Source of the DNA: Pseudomonas sp. FP2335
GTDB taxonomy: Bacteria; Pseudomonadota; Gammaproteobacteria; Pseudomonadales; Pseudomonadaceae
Assembly (NCBI RefSeq): GCF_030687535.1
Contig: NZ_CP117437.1
Location: 3,803,501-3,867,500, forward strand
DNA: 64,000 bases
Direction of reading: 5' to 3'
Position numbers and translations under genes: made by a program. Each line of letters opens with the position of its first letter. Within the stretch, counting starts at the first letter, position 1. The notes beneath the pieces are model-generated. The model made no database searches. It saw only the letters and a list, made by a program, of their open reading frames with translations, and was not told the DNA's origin. Below, one piece after another: positions 49,908 through 59,854 of this stretch.

Positions 49908-51386
49908 TCAGATCCAGCCCAGCCAGCTCCAGTAAGTGGCAGCGAACACCAGCATCAAGCCATAGCCGATCAGCGTCACCAGAATCCCCACCTTGGCAAA
50001 CTGCCGCGCCGTAAACGTCCCGGTGCCCAAACACACCATATTCTGCGGCGCATTGATCGGCAGGATAAACCCGTAGCTCATTACAAACCCCAGCAACATG
50101 GTCATGCCCAACCGACTGAATTCCCCAGGCAAGGTCTGCAACACCGCAATCAAAATCGGCAGCAACGCCGAGGTCAGCGCCGTGGCACTGGCGAAGCCCA
50201 AATGAATCAGGATCAAAAACGCGCCCAGGATCGCAAACACCCCCAGCGGCCCGACTTGATCCAGGCCGGTATGCGCCACCACCTGGGAGCCCAGCCATTG
50301 CCCGGCCTGGGTGGTCAGCAGCGCGGTGCCCAGGCTGATGCCCACACCAAACACAATCACCGTGCCCCACGGAATGCGCGACTGCACATCCTTCCAGGTC
50401 ATCACCCCAAGCCCCGGCAGCAGCAGGAACACCAGCCCGGCGTAAGTGGTCGAGGTGGTGTCGAAGTTGTGCAGGCGCCCTTCGGTGGCCCAGGCCAGCA
50501 GCAACAACACCGACACGCTCAGCAGGCGTTTCTGCGGCCCGGTCATCGGGCCGATGTCCACCAGTGACTGGGCCACCGCCTCCTTGCCACCGGGAATGCT
50601 ATCGGTCTCCGGCGGCAGCAGCTTGAGCACCAGGAACAACAGCACCGCCGACATGATCAACGCCCACGGCGCCCCGGCGATCAGCCAGTCGATCCACGAC
50701 ACGCGCTGGCCAAGCATCTTGTCCATGAAACCGACGGTGAGCAGGTTCTGCGCCGCAGCAGTCTGGATGCCGACGTTCCAGATACTGGTGCCCTGGGCCA
50801 CCACGATCATGATCGCGGCGGCGATGTTCGAGCGCTTGTCCACGCCGAATGCAGCGATCACGCCCATCATGATCGGCACCACACAGGCACTGCGCGCCGT
50901 GGCGCTGGGCACCACCAGGCTGAGCAGGATGGTCACGGCAATCGCCCCCAGCAGGATGCGCCGGGTGCTGGTGCCGACCCGGCTCAGCGTCACCAACGCA
51001 ATGCGCCGGTCCAGGCCGGTGTGGGTCATGGCCGCCGCGATAAACAGCGCGCCCGCCACCAGCGCCAGCGCCGGGTTGGAGAACCCGGTCAACGCCATGC
51101 TGATGGCCGGGCTGGTGCCGATCAGATGCGCAGGGTCTTGCAGCGACGGCGCAGTGCCCAACAGGAACGCCATCAGCGACGTGATCATGATCGCGCTGGC
51201 CTCGTAGGACACCGCCTCGGTGATCCACACCACCACGGCAAACGCGAGGATCGCCAGCATGCGATGCCCGGCCACCGGCAAGTCCGCCGGCAGCGGCAAC
51301 AGCAGCACCCCGGCCATCACCAGTACGGCGATGACCAGGCCCAAGGGCAATTTGAAGGGTGCAGCGATTGTCGCGGGGGCGTTCAT
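49908..51386 (-). CDS. SLC13/DASS family anion transporter
   Basis: The 492-residue permease has about 11-12 membrane segments and DASS landmarks: SATARSACVVPIM, NAPQNMVCLGTG and ITEAVSYEASAIMITSLMAFLLG. Members move di- and tricarboxylates (succinate, citrate) or sulfate with sodium. ATG 51386 has GGAG five bases upstream. No regulator or enzyme next to it helps to define the substrate. Confidence 0.88.
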   Translation of the reverse strand: MNAPATIAAPFKLPLGLVIAVLVMAGVLLLPLPADLPVAGHRMLAILAFAVVVWITEAVSYEASAIMITSLMAFLLGTAPSLQDPAHLIGTSPAISMALTGFSNPALALVAGALFIAAAMTHTGLDRRIALVTLSRVGTSTRRILLGAIAVTILLSLVVPSATARSACVVPIMMGVIAAFGVDKRSNIAAAIMIVVAQGTSIWNVGIQTAAAQNLLTVGFMDKMLGQRVSWIDWLIAGAPWALIMSAVLLFLVLKLLPPETDSIPGGKEAVAQSLVDIGPMTGPQKRLLSVSVLLLLAWATEGRLHNFDTTSTTYAGLVFLLLPGLGVMTWKDVQSRIPWGTVIVFGVGISLGTALLTTQAGQWLGSQVVAHTGLDQVGPLGVFAILGAFLILIHLGFASATALTSALLPILIAVLQTLPGEFSRLGMTMLLGFVMSYGFILPINAPQNMVCLGTGTFTARQFAKVGILVTLIGYGLMLVFAATYWSWLGWI

Positions 51387-51490
51387 GGCGGGCTCCGTCA
51401 GCCTTTAAATCAGGCCGCAAGCATGGCCCAAATTGCCGCACCCGGTGTTGACGGGTATCAATCGCTCCCACAAGGGCTTGGGTTTACGCT

Positions 51491-52861
51491 TCAACTGAGC
51501 AGTTGGCTCAACACCGCCCGCAACTTGCCGGGCTTGACCGGTTTGTTCAGCAACGGCGCATCCAGCCGACGCAAGGCGCGACGGCATTGGTCGGTGCGGT
51601 CGGCGGTGATGATCACCGCGGGGATCTTGCAGGCGAAATGCTCGCGCAACTGCTTGACCACCTCGCAGCCGACCACGCCGTGGTCGAGGTGATAGTCGGC
51701 GAGGATCAACTCCGGCGCCCTGCCCTGCAACACCGCCATCGCACCGACCTGGTCGGTGGCGGTGAGCACTTCGCAGCCCCACTGTTCGAGCAGCGCGCTC
51801 ATGCTTTCGAGGATGCTGGTTTCGTTGTCGATCACCAGCAAGCGCCGCCCCGGCAGCGGATTGCCGGTGGTCGGTTGTACCGGCAGTTGGCTGATCGCCA
51901 GGGGCATCTCGGCACTCAGCGGCACTTCGATGCTGAACATCGAGCCGCGCCCCGGCCAGGAGCGCACGGCAATCGGGTAGCCAAGGATCTCGGCGATCCG
52001 CTCGACAATCGCCAAGCCCAACCCCACCCCCTTGCGATCCGCTGCACGGCCGACATCCAGCTGGTTGAACTCAAGGAAAATCGCCTCCAGCCGATCCGCC
52101 GCAATCCCGCGCCCGGTGTCCCACACCTCCAGGCGCAGGCAATCGCCCCGGCGTCGTGCGCCGAGGAGGATGCAGCCGTCGTCGGTGTAGCGGCAGGCGT
52201 TGCTGAGAAAGTTACGCAGAATCCGCGTCAACAAGCGCAGGTCGGTGCGCACCGCGTAATGCCCGGTGTGCACGCGCAAATTCAGCCCGGCCGCCTGGGC
52301 CACCGACTGGAATTCCGAGACCAGCGGCGCGAACACTTCATCCAGGCGATACAGGGCCACATCCGGCTTGACCGCCGCCTGGTCGAGTCGCGAGATGTCG
52401 AGCAGGTCGGTGAGCAGATCCTCGGCGCCTTCCAGCGCCTGGTGCGTGCGTTCCACCAGTACCCGCTCGACATCGGGCAACTGGCGCTCACGCAAGGTGG
52501 CGATCAAAAGCCGTGCGGCGTTCAGTGGTTGCAGCAGGTCATGGCTGGCGGCGGCGAGGTACTTGTCCTTGCTGCGGTTGGCGGCCTGGGCGGCGTCGCG
52601 GGCGTCGCGCAGATCCTGTTCGATCTGTTCGCGCTGGGCGATCTGCTGCTGCAGATTGTGGTTGGCTTCCAGCAATTCATCGGTGCGTGCGGCGACGCGC
52701 TGCTCCAACTCGTCGTTGAGGCGGATATAGCGCTTGCGCTCGGCCTCCAGCTCATCCAGGCGTGCGGTCAGCTCCGGGTAGTGACTCTTGCGCGCCGACT
52801 GATCGCCCAGCCCCAGCAGCGCAGACAGCGCGCGTTGCGGGTCGTCAGAGTGCTTCGCCAT
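51491..52861 (-). CDS. Hybrid sensor histidine kinase/response regulator (ErcS'-like, soluble)
   Basis: The 456-residue protein has no membrane helix. After a coiled coil (LDELEAERKRYIRLNDELEQRVAART) come the H-box with His107 (AAASHDLLQPLN), N and G boxes (LSNACRYTDDG, DTGRGI, GVGLGLAIVERI), and a C-terminal receiver with phospho-acceptor Asp389 (ADYHL). The ATG at 52861 overlaps the alcohol dehydrogenase gene by 17 bases. In other pseudomonads an ErcS'-type kinase of this shape is linked to regulation of the exa/ped genes, and the neighbour is ercA-like, so the same role is likely. Confidence 0.85.
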   Translation of the reverse strand: MAKHSDDPQRALSALLGLGDQSARKSHYPELTARLDELEAERKRYIRLNDELEQRVAARTDELLEANHNLQQQIAQREQIEQDLRDARDAAQAANRSKDKYLAAASHDLLQPLNAARLLIATLRERQLPDVERVLVERTHQALEGAEDLLTDLLDISRLDQAAVKPDVALYRLDEVFAPLVSEFQSVAQAAGLNLRVHTGHYAVRTDLRLLTRILRNFLSNACRYTDDGCILLGARRRGDCLRLEVWDTGRGIAADRLEAIFLEFNQLDVGRAADRKGVGLGLAIVERIAEILGYPIAVRSWPGRGSMFSIEVPLSAEMPLAISQLPVQPTTGNPLPGRRLLVIDNETSILESMSALLEQWGCEVLTATDQVGAMAVLQGRAPELILADYHLDHGVVGCEVVKQLREHFACKIPAVIITADRTDQCRRALRRLDAPLLNKPVKPGKLRAVLSQLLS

Positions 52862-54008
52862 AAACGACCTCAACATCACGCTGGCTCGACGCGCGCGGGT
52901 TGGTGAGGATGCACGGGTCATCCATTGCATGCTCGGACAAAAACGGAATATCCGCCACACGCACCCCGTGCAGGCCGAGGGTTTCGTGGAAACCGATCGC
53001 GTGCTTCAACGCGATCAGATGCTCCACCAACCGCCCGCAGATCTGCCGGTGGTTGAGGCCCCGGCAGTCGATGCCGAACGTCTCGGCAATCACCTGGAAA
53101 CGCTCCGGCGCCGAGCTGTAGTTGAACGCCACCACATGCTCCACCAACACCGCGTTGCACAGCCCGTGGGGCAGGTCGAGGAAGCCGCCGAGGCTGTGGG
53201 ACATGGCATGCACCGCGCCAAGGATCGCGTTGGAGAACGCCAGTCCGGCCTGCATGCTACCGAGCATGATCTTCTCGCGCAGGGCAATGTCGGTGGGGTT
53301 GGCGATCATCTGCACCAGGTTGCCGTTGATCAGGCGCATGGCTTCCAGGGCATGGGGATCGGTCAGCGGGCCATGGCCGGTGGAGACGAACGCCTCGATG
53401 GCATGCACCAGCGCGTCGATGCCAGTGCAGGCGGACAGGAACGGGTCCATGCTGGCGGTGGTTTCCGGGTCGATCAGCGACACATCCGGCACCACCGCCT
53501 TGCTGACGATGGAGAACTTCATGCGTTCCTGCTGGTTGGAAATGATCACGAACTGCGAGACATCCGCCGAGGTGCCGGCGGTGGTGGGGATCAGGATCAG
53601 CGGCGGGCTGGGCACGCGGATGGTGTCCACGCCTTCGAACTCGAGAATGCTGCGCCCGTGGGCGACCACGATACCGATGGCCTTGCCGCAGTCCATCGGG
53701 CTGCCGCCGCCAATGGCGACGATCACGTCACAGTGGTTTTCACGGTAGACCTCGGCGCCGGTCATCACTTCTTCAACGCGGGGGTTGGGGGACACGGCGG
53801 AGTACAGGCAGTAATCGATACCGATGGCTTGCAGGCTGGCTTCGACGTCGGCGACCCAACCGGCGGCGATCACCCCGGGGTCGCTGACCACCAGCACCTT
53901 GCGCGCGCCGAAGGTCTTCGCGTAATTGCCGACGTTGTGCCGGCAGCCGGCGCCAAAAATGATTTCAGGCGAGACGAATTTACGCAGGAGGCTGAGGTTT
54001 GGGCTCAT
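52845..54008 (-). CDS. ercA: Iron-containing alcohol dehydrogenase (ErcA-like)
   Basis: The 387-residue group III alcohol dehydrogenase has the dinucleotide motif GGGSPMD (VIVAIGGGSPMDCGKA) and metal-binding Asp/His residues (CTGIDALVHAIEAF and AMSHSLGGFLDLPHG). Placement next to an ErcS'-type kinase and close to quinoprotein dehydrogenase genes matches the ercA locus, where the protein has a regulatory role in alcohol oxidation. The enzyme activity itself is not settled by the sequence. Confidence 0.85.
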   Translation of the reverse strand: MSPNLSLLRKFVSPEIIFGAGCRHNVGNYAKTFGARKVLVVSDPGVIAAGWVADVEASLQAIGIDYCLYSAVSPNPRVEEVMTGAEVYRENHCDVIVAIGGGSPMDCGKAIGIVVAHGRSILEFEGVDTIRVPSPPLILIPTTAGTSADVSQFVIISNQQERMKFSIVSKAVVPDVSLIDPETTASMDPFLSACTGIDALVHAIEAFVSTGHGPLTDPHALEAMRLINGNLVQMIANPTDIALREKIMLGSMQAGLAFSNAILGAVHAMSHSLGGFLDLPHGLCNAVLVEHVVAFNYSSAPERFQVIAETFGIDCRGLNHRQICGRLVEHLIALKHAIGFHETLGLHGVRVADIPFLSEHAMDDPCILTNPRASSQRDVEVVYGEAL

Positions 54009-54137
54009 TGGAAAGCCTGTTTTTATTATTTTGGAAGGATGGGCTCCACACTAACCGATCCGGGGGCGATTGCAATCAGACCAATGGGTCATTTCCAATG
54101 GGGCAAATACTGCGGGATTCCTGCCCAATCGCTGACT

Positions 54138-54545
54138 TCAGGTAGTCCATTCATTTTCGGCGCACCATTGCTGCACATCTGCAATCAGTTGCGTTGAAAA
54201 CGGTTGAAAATCGGGAATTTTTTTCTCGTACTTTTTGACGCTCTCTGCAAAAAAACTGACAAAAGCGGCACCGATTAATTTTCGTTGAGCAGTTTTGTCT
54301 TTTTTCAGTGGAACGAAATCTTCTTCGTCCAAGGCGATATCCAGACCGAGCATTTTGTCTTTGCCGTAGTAGCGGCAAATATTCTTGCGCTCAAGCTTCT
54401 TGGGTACGCATCTCACGCAGACCGCCAATTCCAAATCAAGGTTGGGGTATTTCTTTTCGAGAGTTTCACTGAGGCCATTTAGCTCATCAGTGATCTCAAA
54501 GACGTTTGTCCAGCTCGGGGAGTCCGATGTGGTATCGACTCGCAT
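54138..54545 (-). CDS. Orphan 135-residue protein, possible immunity protein
   Basis: The small soluble protein starts MRVDTTSDSPSWTNVFEITDELNG and is rich in Lys, Glu and Asp with two Cys. Its codon use and AT content are unlike the ped genes on either side and like the Rhs tip. It lies 360 bases downstream of the immunity gene next to the Rhs gene. Orphan immunity genes from earlier toxin tips are common at such places, and this may be one. No family recognised. Confidence 0.55.
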   Translation of the reverse strand: MRVDTTSDSPSWTNVFEITDELNGLSETLEKKYPNLDLELAVCVRCVPKKLERKNICRYYGKDKMLGLDIALDEEDFVPLKKDKTAQRKLIGAAFVSFFAESVKKYEKKIPDFQPFSTQLIADVQQWCAENEWTT

Positions 54546-54902
54546 GATGAAATCCTTATATCAGTGCCTGCATTTATTGCCTGGTGGCAACTTTCCTCGA
54601 CGCTTGAAATATTTTCCGATTTTTAGACTTTCCCATATCCGCATGTTGCCCTTCGTAGGCGCTGCCATGAGTGATGCCCATAGCCCTTGGTCCTTTAGAA
54701 ATAACCTTTTCGTTTCGCGAATGAGGCGGCCGAACGCCTCGCTGTTCTGGCCTGCTGTTGAGTGATGATGCCCGTTTTGACCAGTGCATTGTGTATGGCT
54801 CCCCCGGTCCGCTTTAATGTCTCATATCAGGCACATGTAAAAGTCATAACCAAAATGAAACTCGCAGACAGGCGATTTGAGCCTGCACCAGATTTTCTCT
54901 GA
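54546..54902 (-). other. AT-rich gap between two putative immunity genes, possible toxin-tip debris
   Basis: No intact gene. Short overlapping minus-strand frames give protein-like text, for example a frame ending KIGKYFKRRGKLPPGN just before the orphan gene. This could be remains of an older Rhs tip, but stops and frameshifts break it. I cannot prove descent from a toxin. Confidence 0.3.
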
Positions 54903-55559
54903 CTATAAGTTAAGATAAAACAGCTCCACTTCTTGCGGATCTTCGGCAATTTTCAAGACAGCTTTATATTTTTCCTCAAGGTCTTGGATTAGCCCTCCAA
55001 CACTCAGCAAATAGAGAGCAGGATAATCAGTAGAGGAGCGGATCCATTCACCTGAATCAACCTCATCAAACCATCCCTGCGCTAGCCCAATACTACTCAG
55101 CAACTGCTCTTTCCAGTCAGCTCTTTCCTCGAGCTTTTCGAATGAATAAAGCCATATTGAAAATCGGTCATTGAAGCGCTCAAGCGTTTCTCCAGGGCTT
55201 TTCAGTGCCCGCCAATCGGTCAGTTCGACGACAACGTGGTTAGATGTGCGTATTTTTATAGTCTGCTCGATAATGGATCGCGACCAGCTTTCTGGATATG
55301 TAAACCTTTCGTCTCTAAGCGCTTTATCAAGAACAGTGTTGACGCCCACCATCAAAGCCGGATCGGAAAGCTGGAGCGTCAGATGAAGAGAAAACCACCC
55401 CTTATTCTTGGACAAATTCATCGTATAGCGAAAGGTCCGACCACTTTCGCTTAGCCTTTCAAAACATCGTCCTTTTTTTAGCACATACCCACATTCAGCA
55501 AACGGCCCTGCTAAAAACGAAGTGAGTATTTTCAACACATCCTTTACGGTATCAGTCAT
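54903..55559 (-). CDS. Probable immunity protein for the Rhs nuclease tip (218 residues)
   Basis: The ATG at 55559 shares a base with the Rhs stop (TAATG) and has a perfect GGAGG eight bases upstream. Tight coupling of this kind is what is expected of a cognate immunity protein. The sequence (LKILTSFLAGPFAECGYVLK...) is a soluble alpha/beta protein with no signal peptide. The start resembles DUF4304-like immunity families (GYVLKKGRCFERL), but I am not sure. It is cytoplasmic, matching a nuclease target. AT-rich compared with the rest of the window. Confidence 0.7.
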   Translation of the reverse strand: MTDTVKDVLKILTSFLAGPFAECGYVLKKGRCFERLSESGRTFRYTMNLSKNKGWFSLHLTLQLSDPALMVGVNTVLDKALRDERFTYPESWSRSIIEQTIKIRTSNHVVVELTDWRALKSPGETLERFNDRFSIWLYSFEKLEERADWKEQLLSSIGLAQGWFDEVDSGEWIRSSTDYPALYLLSVGGLIQDLEEKYKAVLKIAEDPQEVELFYLNL

Positions 55560-58500
55560 TACAACAACCTCCAAAGTGGAACCCTAGCCTCACTTACAGT
55601 GACACCTTTTGTACTTTTTCCAGACCGTCCAAATATACCTTCCCCATCAGAGATCACTTTATCTTTTGCAAGCTGTGCGTTCGACCTTACTGCACCGCCG
55701 GATTTAACTTCAACCGAAACAACTTTTCCTGACTTGTTGTTTCTTATCAAAATATCAACGTAGCGTCCTCGCCCGGCACCTGGCGTTTTGACATAAACCT
55801 GTGTACCAAGAACGGTCACATTGGGGTTATTCAGTAGTTTTTGATGTACCAGATATTCAGCTGCCTTACCGTTGGTTTTGTTCTGCTGACGCTGTGCTGA
55901 AGAACACGTCCAACCCCAGGGATCGATCCACCCAAAAGGGTTTGGTGAGTACTGATAGAGATTCAGGCCACCCGCCAACCCAACCGGATCCGGCGTCGTA
56001 AACCGCCCCACATCCGGGTCATAAAACCTGAATGTATTGAAGTGCAGCCCCGTCTCCCGATCCAGATACTGCCCCTGCAACCGCAGGTTCTGTTCTTCAA
56101 TGTAGTCAGGCTCACGTACCTCTTCCAGCGTGCTGCCCCACACCCGATAGATCGCGCTCCAGACCTTAGGCCCGTCGGTTTCAGTCAACTGCTCCGGCAA
56201 GCCGTTGAGGTTGTTGTGGTAGTAGCGGATCTTCTGTTGCGGACCGATGCCATCGACTCGCGCCAACGGCTCGTAGCCTTCGTCTACGTAGACGTAAAGG
56301 CTGGTCTGGCGGTGTTTATGCTCCTGCAACAGGCGCAGGCCATCCCAGGTGAAGCGGGTTTCGCCCAGCAGACGACCGCTGCTGTCCCGCTCGGTTTTGG
56401 CGATGCGCCGACCCAGTGGGTCGTAGGTCATGTGCACCATATTGCCGCTGGCGTTGTGCACTTCGATCAGCCGGTGCTCGGCGTCGTAGGTGAAACGTTG
56501 CAGGCCACGCAGAGTACTGCGTTTTTCGATCATTCGACCGAAGCCGTCGTAGCGGTAGCGTTTGTCCTGGTAGGTCAGTAGCTTGTTGTGCCTCACTAAG
56601 CCGGCACTAGACTGTGCCCCGTCCAACAGGTTGGCGGCAGCATCGTAGCCGAAGGTTTCCAGCTGGCCTTGAGTGCTGTCCTGACTAGCGATAATCCGGC
56701 CGGTTGCGTCGTAGTGCAGCAGTTGGCGTTGACCGCCTTCCAAACGACCGATCAGATTGTCAGCCGGGTCGTATTCGAAAGTCTTTTGTTGGGCTGGTGG
56801 CAACTGTCGGGGCTGGCCTGTAGGGCGGCGCGTTCGCGAACGCAACCGACCGCAACGGTCGTATTCGCTGCGGGTGGTGATCTGGCCTTGGGTACGCAGG
56901 ACTTCGCGGTGCAGGCGGTCGCGTTCGAAGTCGCTGATGACCTGGCCGTCCAGGTTGATCTGGTGCAGGTGGCCGCTGCCGTAGTAAAGGCGGTTGAGCC
57001 AGCGGCCATCGGGCAGTTGCGTCTGGCTCAAGTTGCCGAGTTCATCATAGTGGTGTTGCAGCTTGCCGGTAGCACTCTGCTCGCACGTCAGTTGGCCAAG
57101 CGCGTCATAGGCAAAACCCAGTGCTTGAGCATTGCCTTGCCGGTCGGTGGTGGTGACGTCGGTGAGTTGGTCCAACGCGTCGTAGGTGTATTCGGTTCGG
57201 CCCTCGTCAGTCTCCTTGATCCGCATACGCCCAACAGCGTCGCGTTGCAGGCGATGCACGGTAGGAGATGCATCATCCAGCGGGACGTATTCGACGGAGA
57301 CCACGTTACCCAGCGCGTCATAGGCATAACGCCGCGCACTGCCATCGAGGTCTTGCTGTTGCGTGAGTCGATCGCCCTGGTCCCAGGCGAAGCGATAGTG
57401 CTCGCCGTTTTCGTTGGTCAGGGTTTGCAATCGACCGTAGGCATCGTGCCGATATTCGATCTGGCGGCCATGGGCATCAATGCGCCGCACCAGCTGCCCG
57501 CGCCGGTCATATTGGTAGCGGGTAGTGTGGCCCGCCGCATCGGTGTAGGCGCTCAACTGACCACTGGTGTTGCGCAGGTAATGTTCAATGTAACCGTAGG
57601 GCCGTTCGATTTGCAGCAATCGGCCGTGGCTGTCGTGTTGATAGCGCTGCCGCTCACCAACTGCATCGATAAAGGTTTGTAAATGACCTCGACGGTCGTA
57701 CTCGAACCTTGTGGCATAGCCCGAACAATCGACCTGCTCGATCAACTGCCCGGTTTCATTCCAGCGCTGGATTTTGCGCTTGCCCGTGGCGTCGGTGATT
57801 TCGATGACCTGCCCAACTCCATCATGGTGATAGCGCACAACGTGCCCCAGCGGGTCGGTTTCACTGACGCAATTGCCGCGTTGATCGTATCGATACTGCC
57901 AGCTGTGGCCGGCTGCATCGGTTTCAACCAATGGCAGCGACCAGTGTTCCAGCCACACCGTCGATTCAATACGGCCCAGCGGATCTTGTGTGCTGCACAG
58001 ATTGCCGGATTCGTCGTAGCCGAATCGCCACTGGCCACCCAGAGGATCGGTAGCCCCCAACAACTGGCGCTCGTCATTCCAATCGAACTGCCAGGTGTGC
58101 CCCAGGTTGTCGGTGTATTCGGTGATCTGGTACTGCGGGTTCCACTTGCGGGTGCTGACCCGTTGCAAGCCATCGGTAATCCGCGTAAGCCCGACTAGCA
58201 GGTCGTAGTCAAACTGATAATCGTCGCCCTCATCGGTCCAGTGCCGTACCACTCGCCATTCACGGTCGTCCACACAGGCCCATTGGTAAAAGCAGCGCAG
58301 GCCGGTGGGCAGTTGGTGTTCGACCATGCGCTGGCCGCTGTCATAGGCGAAGCGGCGCTGAACATGCCCATCGGCATCGCGCACGGCTGCAAGATCGCCG
58401 TGCGTATCGTAGGTATAGCTGGAGAGCGTTTCACGACGGTGATCGGGGTACAGGCGCTCGATCTGTTCGACACGGCGGGGCCATTGCTGGCTGTAGCTCA

Positions 58501-59854
58501 GCTCGATTCGCACAACGCCAAAGGTATCGCGCAACTGGCTCAGGCGGCCCTGATCGTCATAGTCGAGGAAAACGCGGTTGTCATTGCGATCTCCCCACTG
58601 GCCCAAGCGCAAATGCGCAGGGTTGTCCGGTGTGGGTTCGAACAGCCGATACAGCCCGTCGACACGCTCAATCAGCAGGTGGCCGCTGGCATGGCGGCGT
58701 ACGCTCAAGCCTTCGCCGGCGCTGAACACCGCAGCACCTAGCGGGATCACGCCCATGTCGATCTGCCGAGCCTGCTCGTCGGTGTAGATCAGCCGTTCGC
58801 CGCCTTTGGGATGCGGGCCCATTTCGACGAAAACCTCATAGGCCACACTCCAATTCGCACCGAACAGACCGTTACGGCGCTCATCCCGGCTGCTGTAATA
58901 GCGCTGCCACTCGATTGGCAACAGGCCAGGCAATGCAAAATCCAGGTCGTCGTCACCGTCGAGCATCTTCGCCCCCGTGGCGCAGTGCACCGGGTTGGGC
59001 GAGCCGCGCACTGCTGACGCAAGCGCGTTGCTCACCTGCCCTGTGCCCCACGACACCAACCCACCTACCGTCATGCAAGGCAACGTGCTGAAGAACTTCG
59101 CCCCACCACCGCGCGATGCCAACAACGCCGTTACCGCCAGCCCTACACCCGGCGCCTTGCCGCTGCGAATCTCACGCACCACCACCGGCGCGCCGCCGAT
59201 GACCACGTTGGACGAAATCTGCACCTTGCCCACCGTGGCTTCGCAGGTGCTTCTGTCCCCACTGCGCACGGCGGGCTGGCCGTTGATGAATACCTTGCTG
59301 GAACCTTCGGCGAGGTACTGCTCCGGCATGGGCGGGTGTTTAGTGCAGTCGACGGTATCGGCAGGACAAGGCACAGCGCCCGCCACCGGCGCAGCGACCG
59401 TAGGACGCCAGAGCTGAGAGAAAAAACCTTCGGCGATATCCAGATAAGTCGGTTCACTGCCCGCTTCTGGCACGGCGGCGGCGATTTTTCCGGCCGCCCG
59501 CGCTGCAGGCTTGCCGTTGATAAACACATCCGGCGAACCGTTGCTGATGAATACATCGATGACGGGTGGGAAGAGTGCGTTGGCGAAAGACTCACATAAT
59601 CGCGAAAGGCCTTTATCGGCGCCGCTTGCACCCATGCCGAGCCCGACCACCACACCGACCGCGGCCCCCAGCACAACGCAGCCTAGGCCACCTGTCGCCA
59701 CGCTGATGCCGGTTGCAGCCACGACGGCCGCCGTGGCCAGTGCCGTCACGGCCACCGTCGCCGCAACTTCCAGCACGCCGCCCAACACATCCGCCAACAT
59801 CGAGCTGTGCAACAGCGCGTCGCCTTCGCGGGCAGCCCACAGCGTATCCGTCAT
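55559..59854 (-). CDS. Rhs polymorphic toxin with prePAAR, PAAR and a PD-(D/E)xK nuclease tip
   Basis: The 1431-residue protein is read as: prePAAR motif AAREGDALLH (7-16); two membrane segments (ALATAAVVAATGISVATGG, VVLGAAVGVVVGLGMGASG); a PAAR-type domain (VFINGKPAARAAGK ... VFINGQPAVRSGDRSTC); a long series of YD repeats (e.g. YDAYGRLQTL, YDRRGQLVRR); the core-associated motif DPVGLAGGLNLYQYSPNPFG; then a 116-residue tip (1316-1431, DNA 55559-55909). The tip shows Glu1333 (GKAAEYLV), Asp1367 (YVDILIR) and Glu1382-x-Lys1384 (VEVKSG), the PD-(D/E)xK nuclease pattern. Such proteins are fired by type VI secretion, capped by PAAR on VgrG. No vgrG or Eag chaperone gene is adjacent. ATG 59854 is preferred over TTG 59860. 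Confidence 0.92.
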   Translation of the reverse strand: MTDTLWAAREGDALLHSSMLADVLGGVLEVAATVAVTALATAAVVAATGISVATGGLGCVVLGAAVGVVVGLGMGASGADKGLSRLCESFANALFPPVIDVFISNGSPDVFINGKPAARAAGKIAAAVPEAGSEPTYLDIAEGFFSQLWRPTVAAPVAGAVPCPADTVDCTKHPPMPEQYLAEGSSKVFINGQPAVRSGDRSTCEATVGKVQISSNVVIGGAPVVVREIRSGKAPGVGLAVTALLASRGGGAKFFSTLPCMTVGGLVSWGTGQVSNALASAVRGSPNPVHCATGAKMLDGDDDLDFALPGLLPIEWQRYYSSRDERRNGLFGANWSVAYEVFVEMGPHPKGGERLIYTDEQARQIDMGVIPLGAAVFSAGEGLSVRRHASGHLLIERVDGLYRLFEPTPDNPAHLRLGQWGDRNDNRVFLDYDDQGRLSQLRDTFGVVRIELSYSQQWPRRVEQIERLYPDHRRETLSSYTYDTHGDLAAVRDADGHVQRRFAYDSGQRMVEHQLPTGLRCFYQWACVDDREWRVVRHWTDEGDDYQFDYDLLVGLTRITDGLQRVSTRKWNPQYQITEYTDNLGHTWQFDWNDERQLLGATDPLGGQWRFGYDESGNLCSTQDPLGRIESTVWLEHWSLPLVETDAAGHSWQYRYDQRGNCVSETDPLGHVVRYHHDGVGQVIEITDATGKRKIQRWNETGQLIEQVDCSGYATRFEYDRRGHLQTFIDAVGERQRYQHDSHGRLLQIERPYGYIEHYLRNTSGQLSAYTDAAGHTTRYQYDRRGQLVRRIDAHGRQIEYRHDAYGRLQTLTNENGEHYRFAWDQGDRLTQQQDLDGSARRYAYDALGNVVSVEYVPLDDASPTVHRLQRDAVGRMRIKETDEGRTEYTYDALDQLTDVTTTDRQGNAQALGFAYDALGQLTCEQSATGKLQHHYDELGNLSQTQLPDGRWLNRLYYGSGHLHQINLDGQVISDFERDRLHREVLRTQGQITTRSEYDRCGRLRSRTRRPTGQPRQLPPAQQKTFEYDPADNLIGRLEGGQRQLLHYDATGRIIASQDSTQGQLETFGYDAAANLLDGAQSSAGLVRHNKLLTYQDKRYRYDGFGRMIEKRSTLRGLQRFTYDAEHRLIEVHNASGNMVHMTYDPLGRRIAKTERDSSGRLLGETRFTWDGLRLLQEHKHRQTSLYVYVDEGYEPLARVDGIGPQQKIRYYHNNLNGLPEQLTETDGPKVWSAIYRVWGSTLEEVREPDYIEEQNLRLQGQYLDRETGLHFNTFRFYDPDVGRFTTPDPVGLAGGLNLYQYSPNPFGWIDPWGWTCSSAQRQQNKTNGKAAEYLVHQKLLNNPNVTVLGTQVYVKTPGAGRGRYVDILIRNNKSGKVVSVEVKSGGAVRSNAQLAKDKVISDGEGIFGRSGKSTKGVTVSEARVPLWRLL

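Noticed and set aside
54574..54789. 71-codon minus-strand ORF between the two immunity candidates
   Set aside because: No RBS, unusual composition and several equally open overlapping frames; treated as debris.
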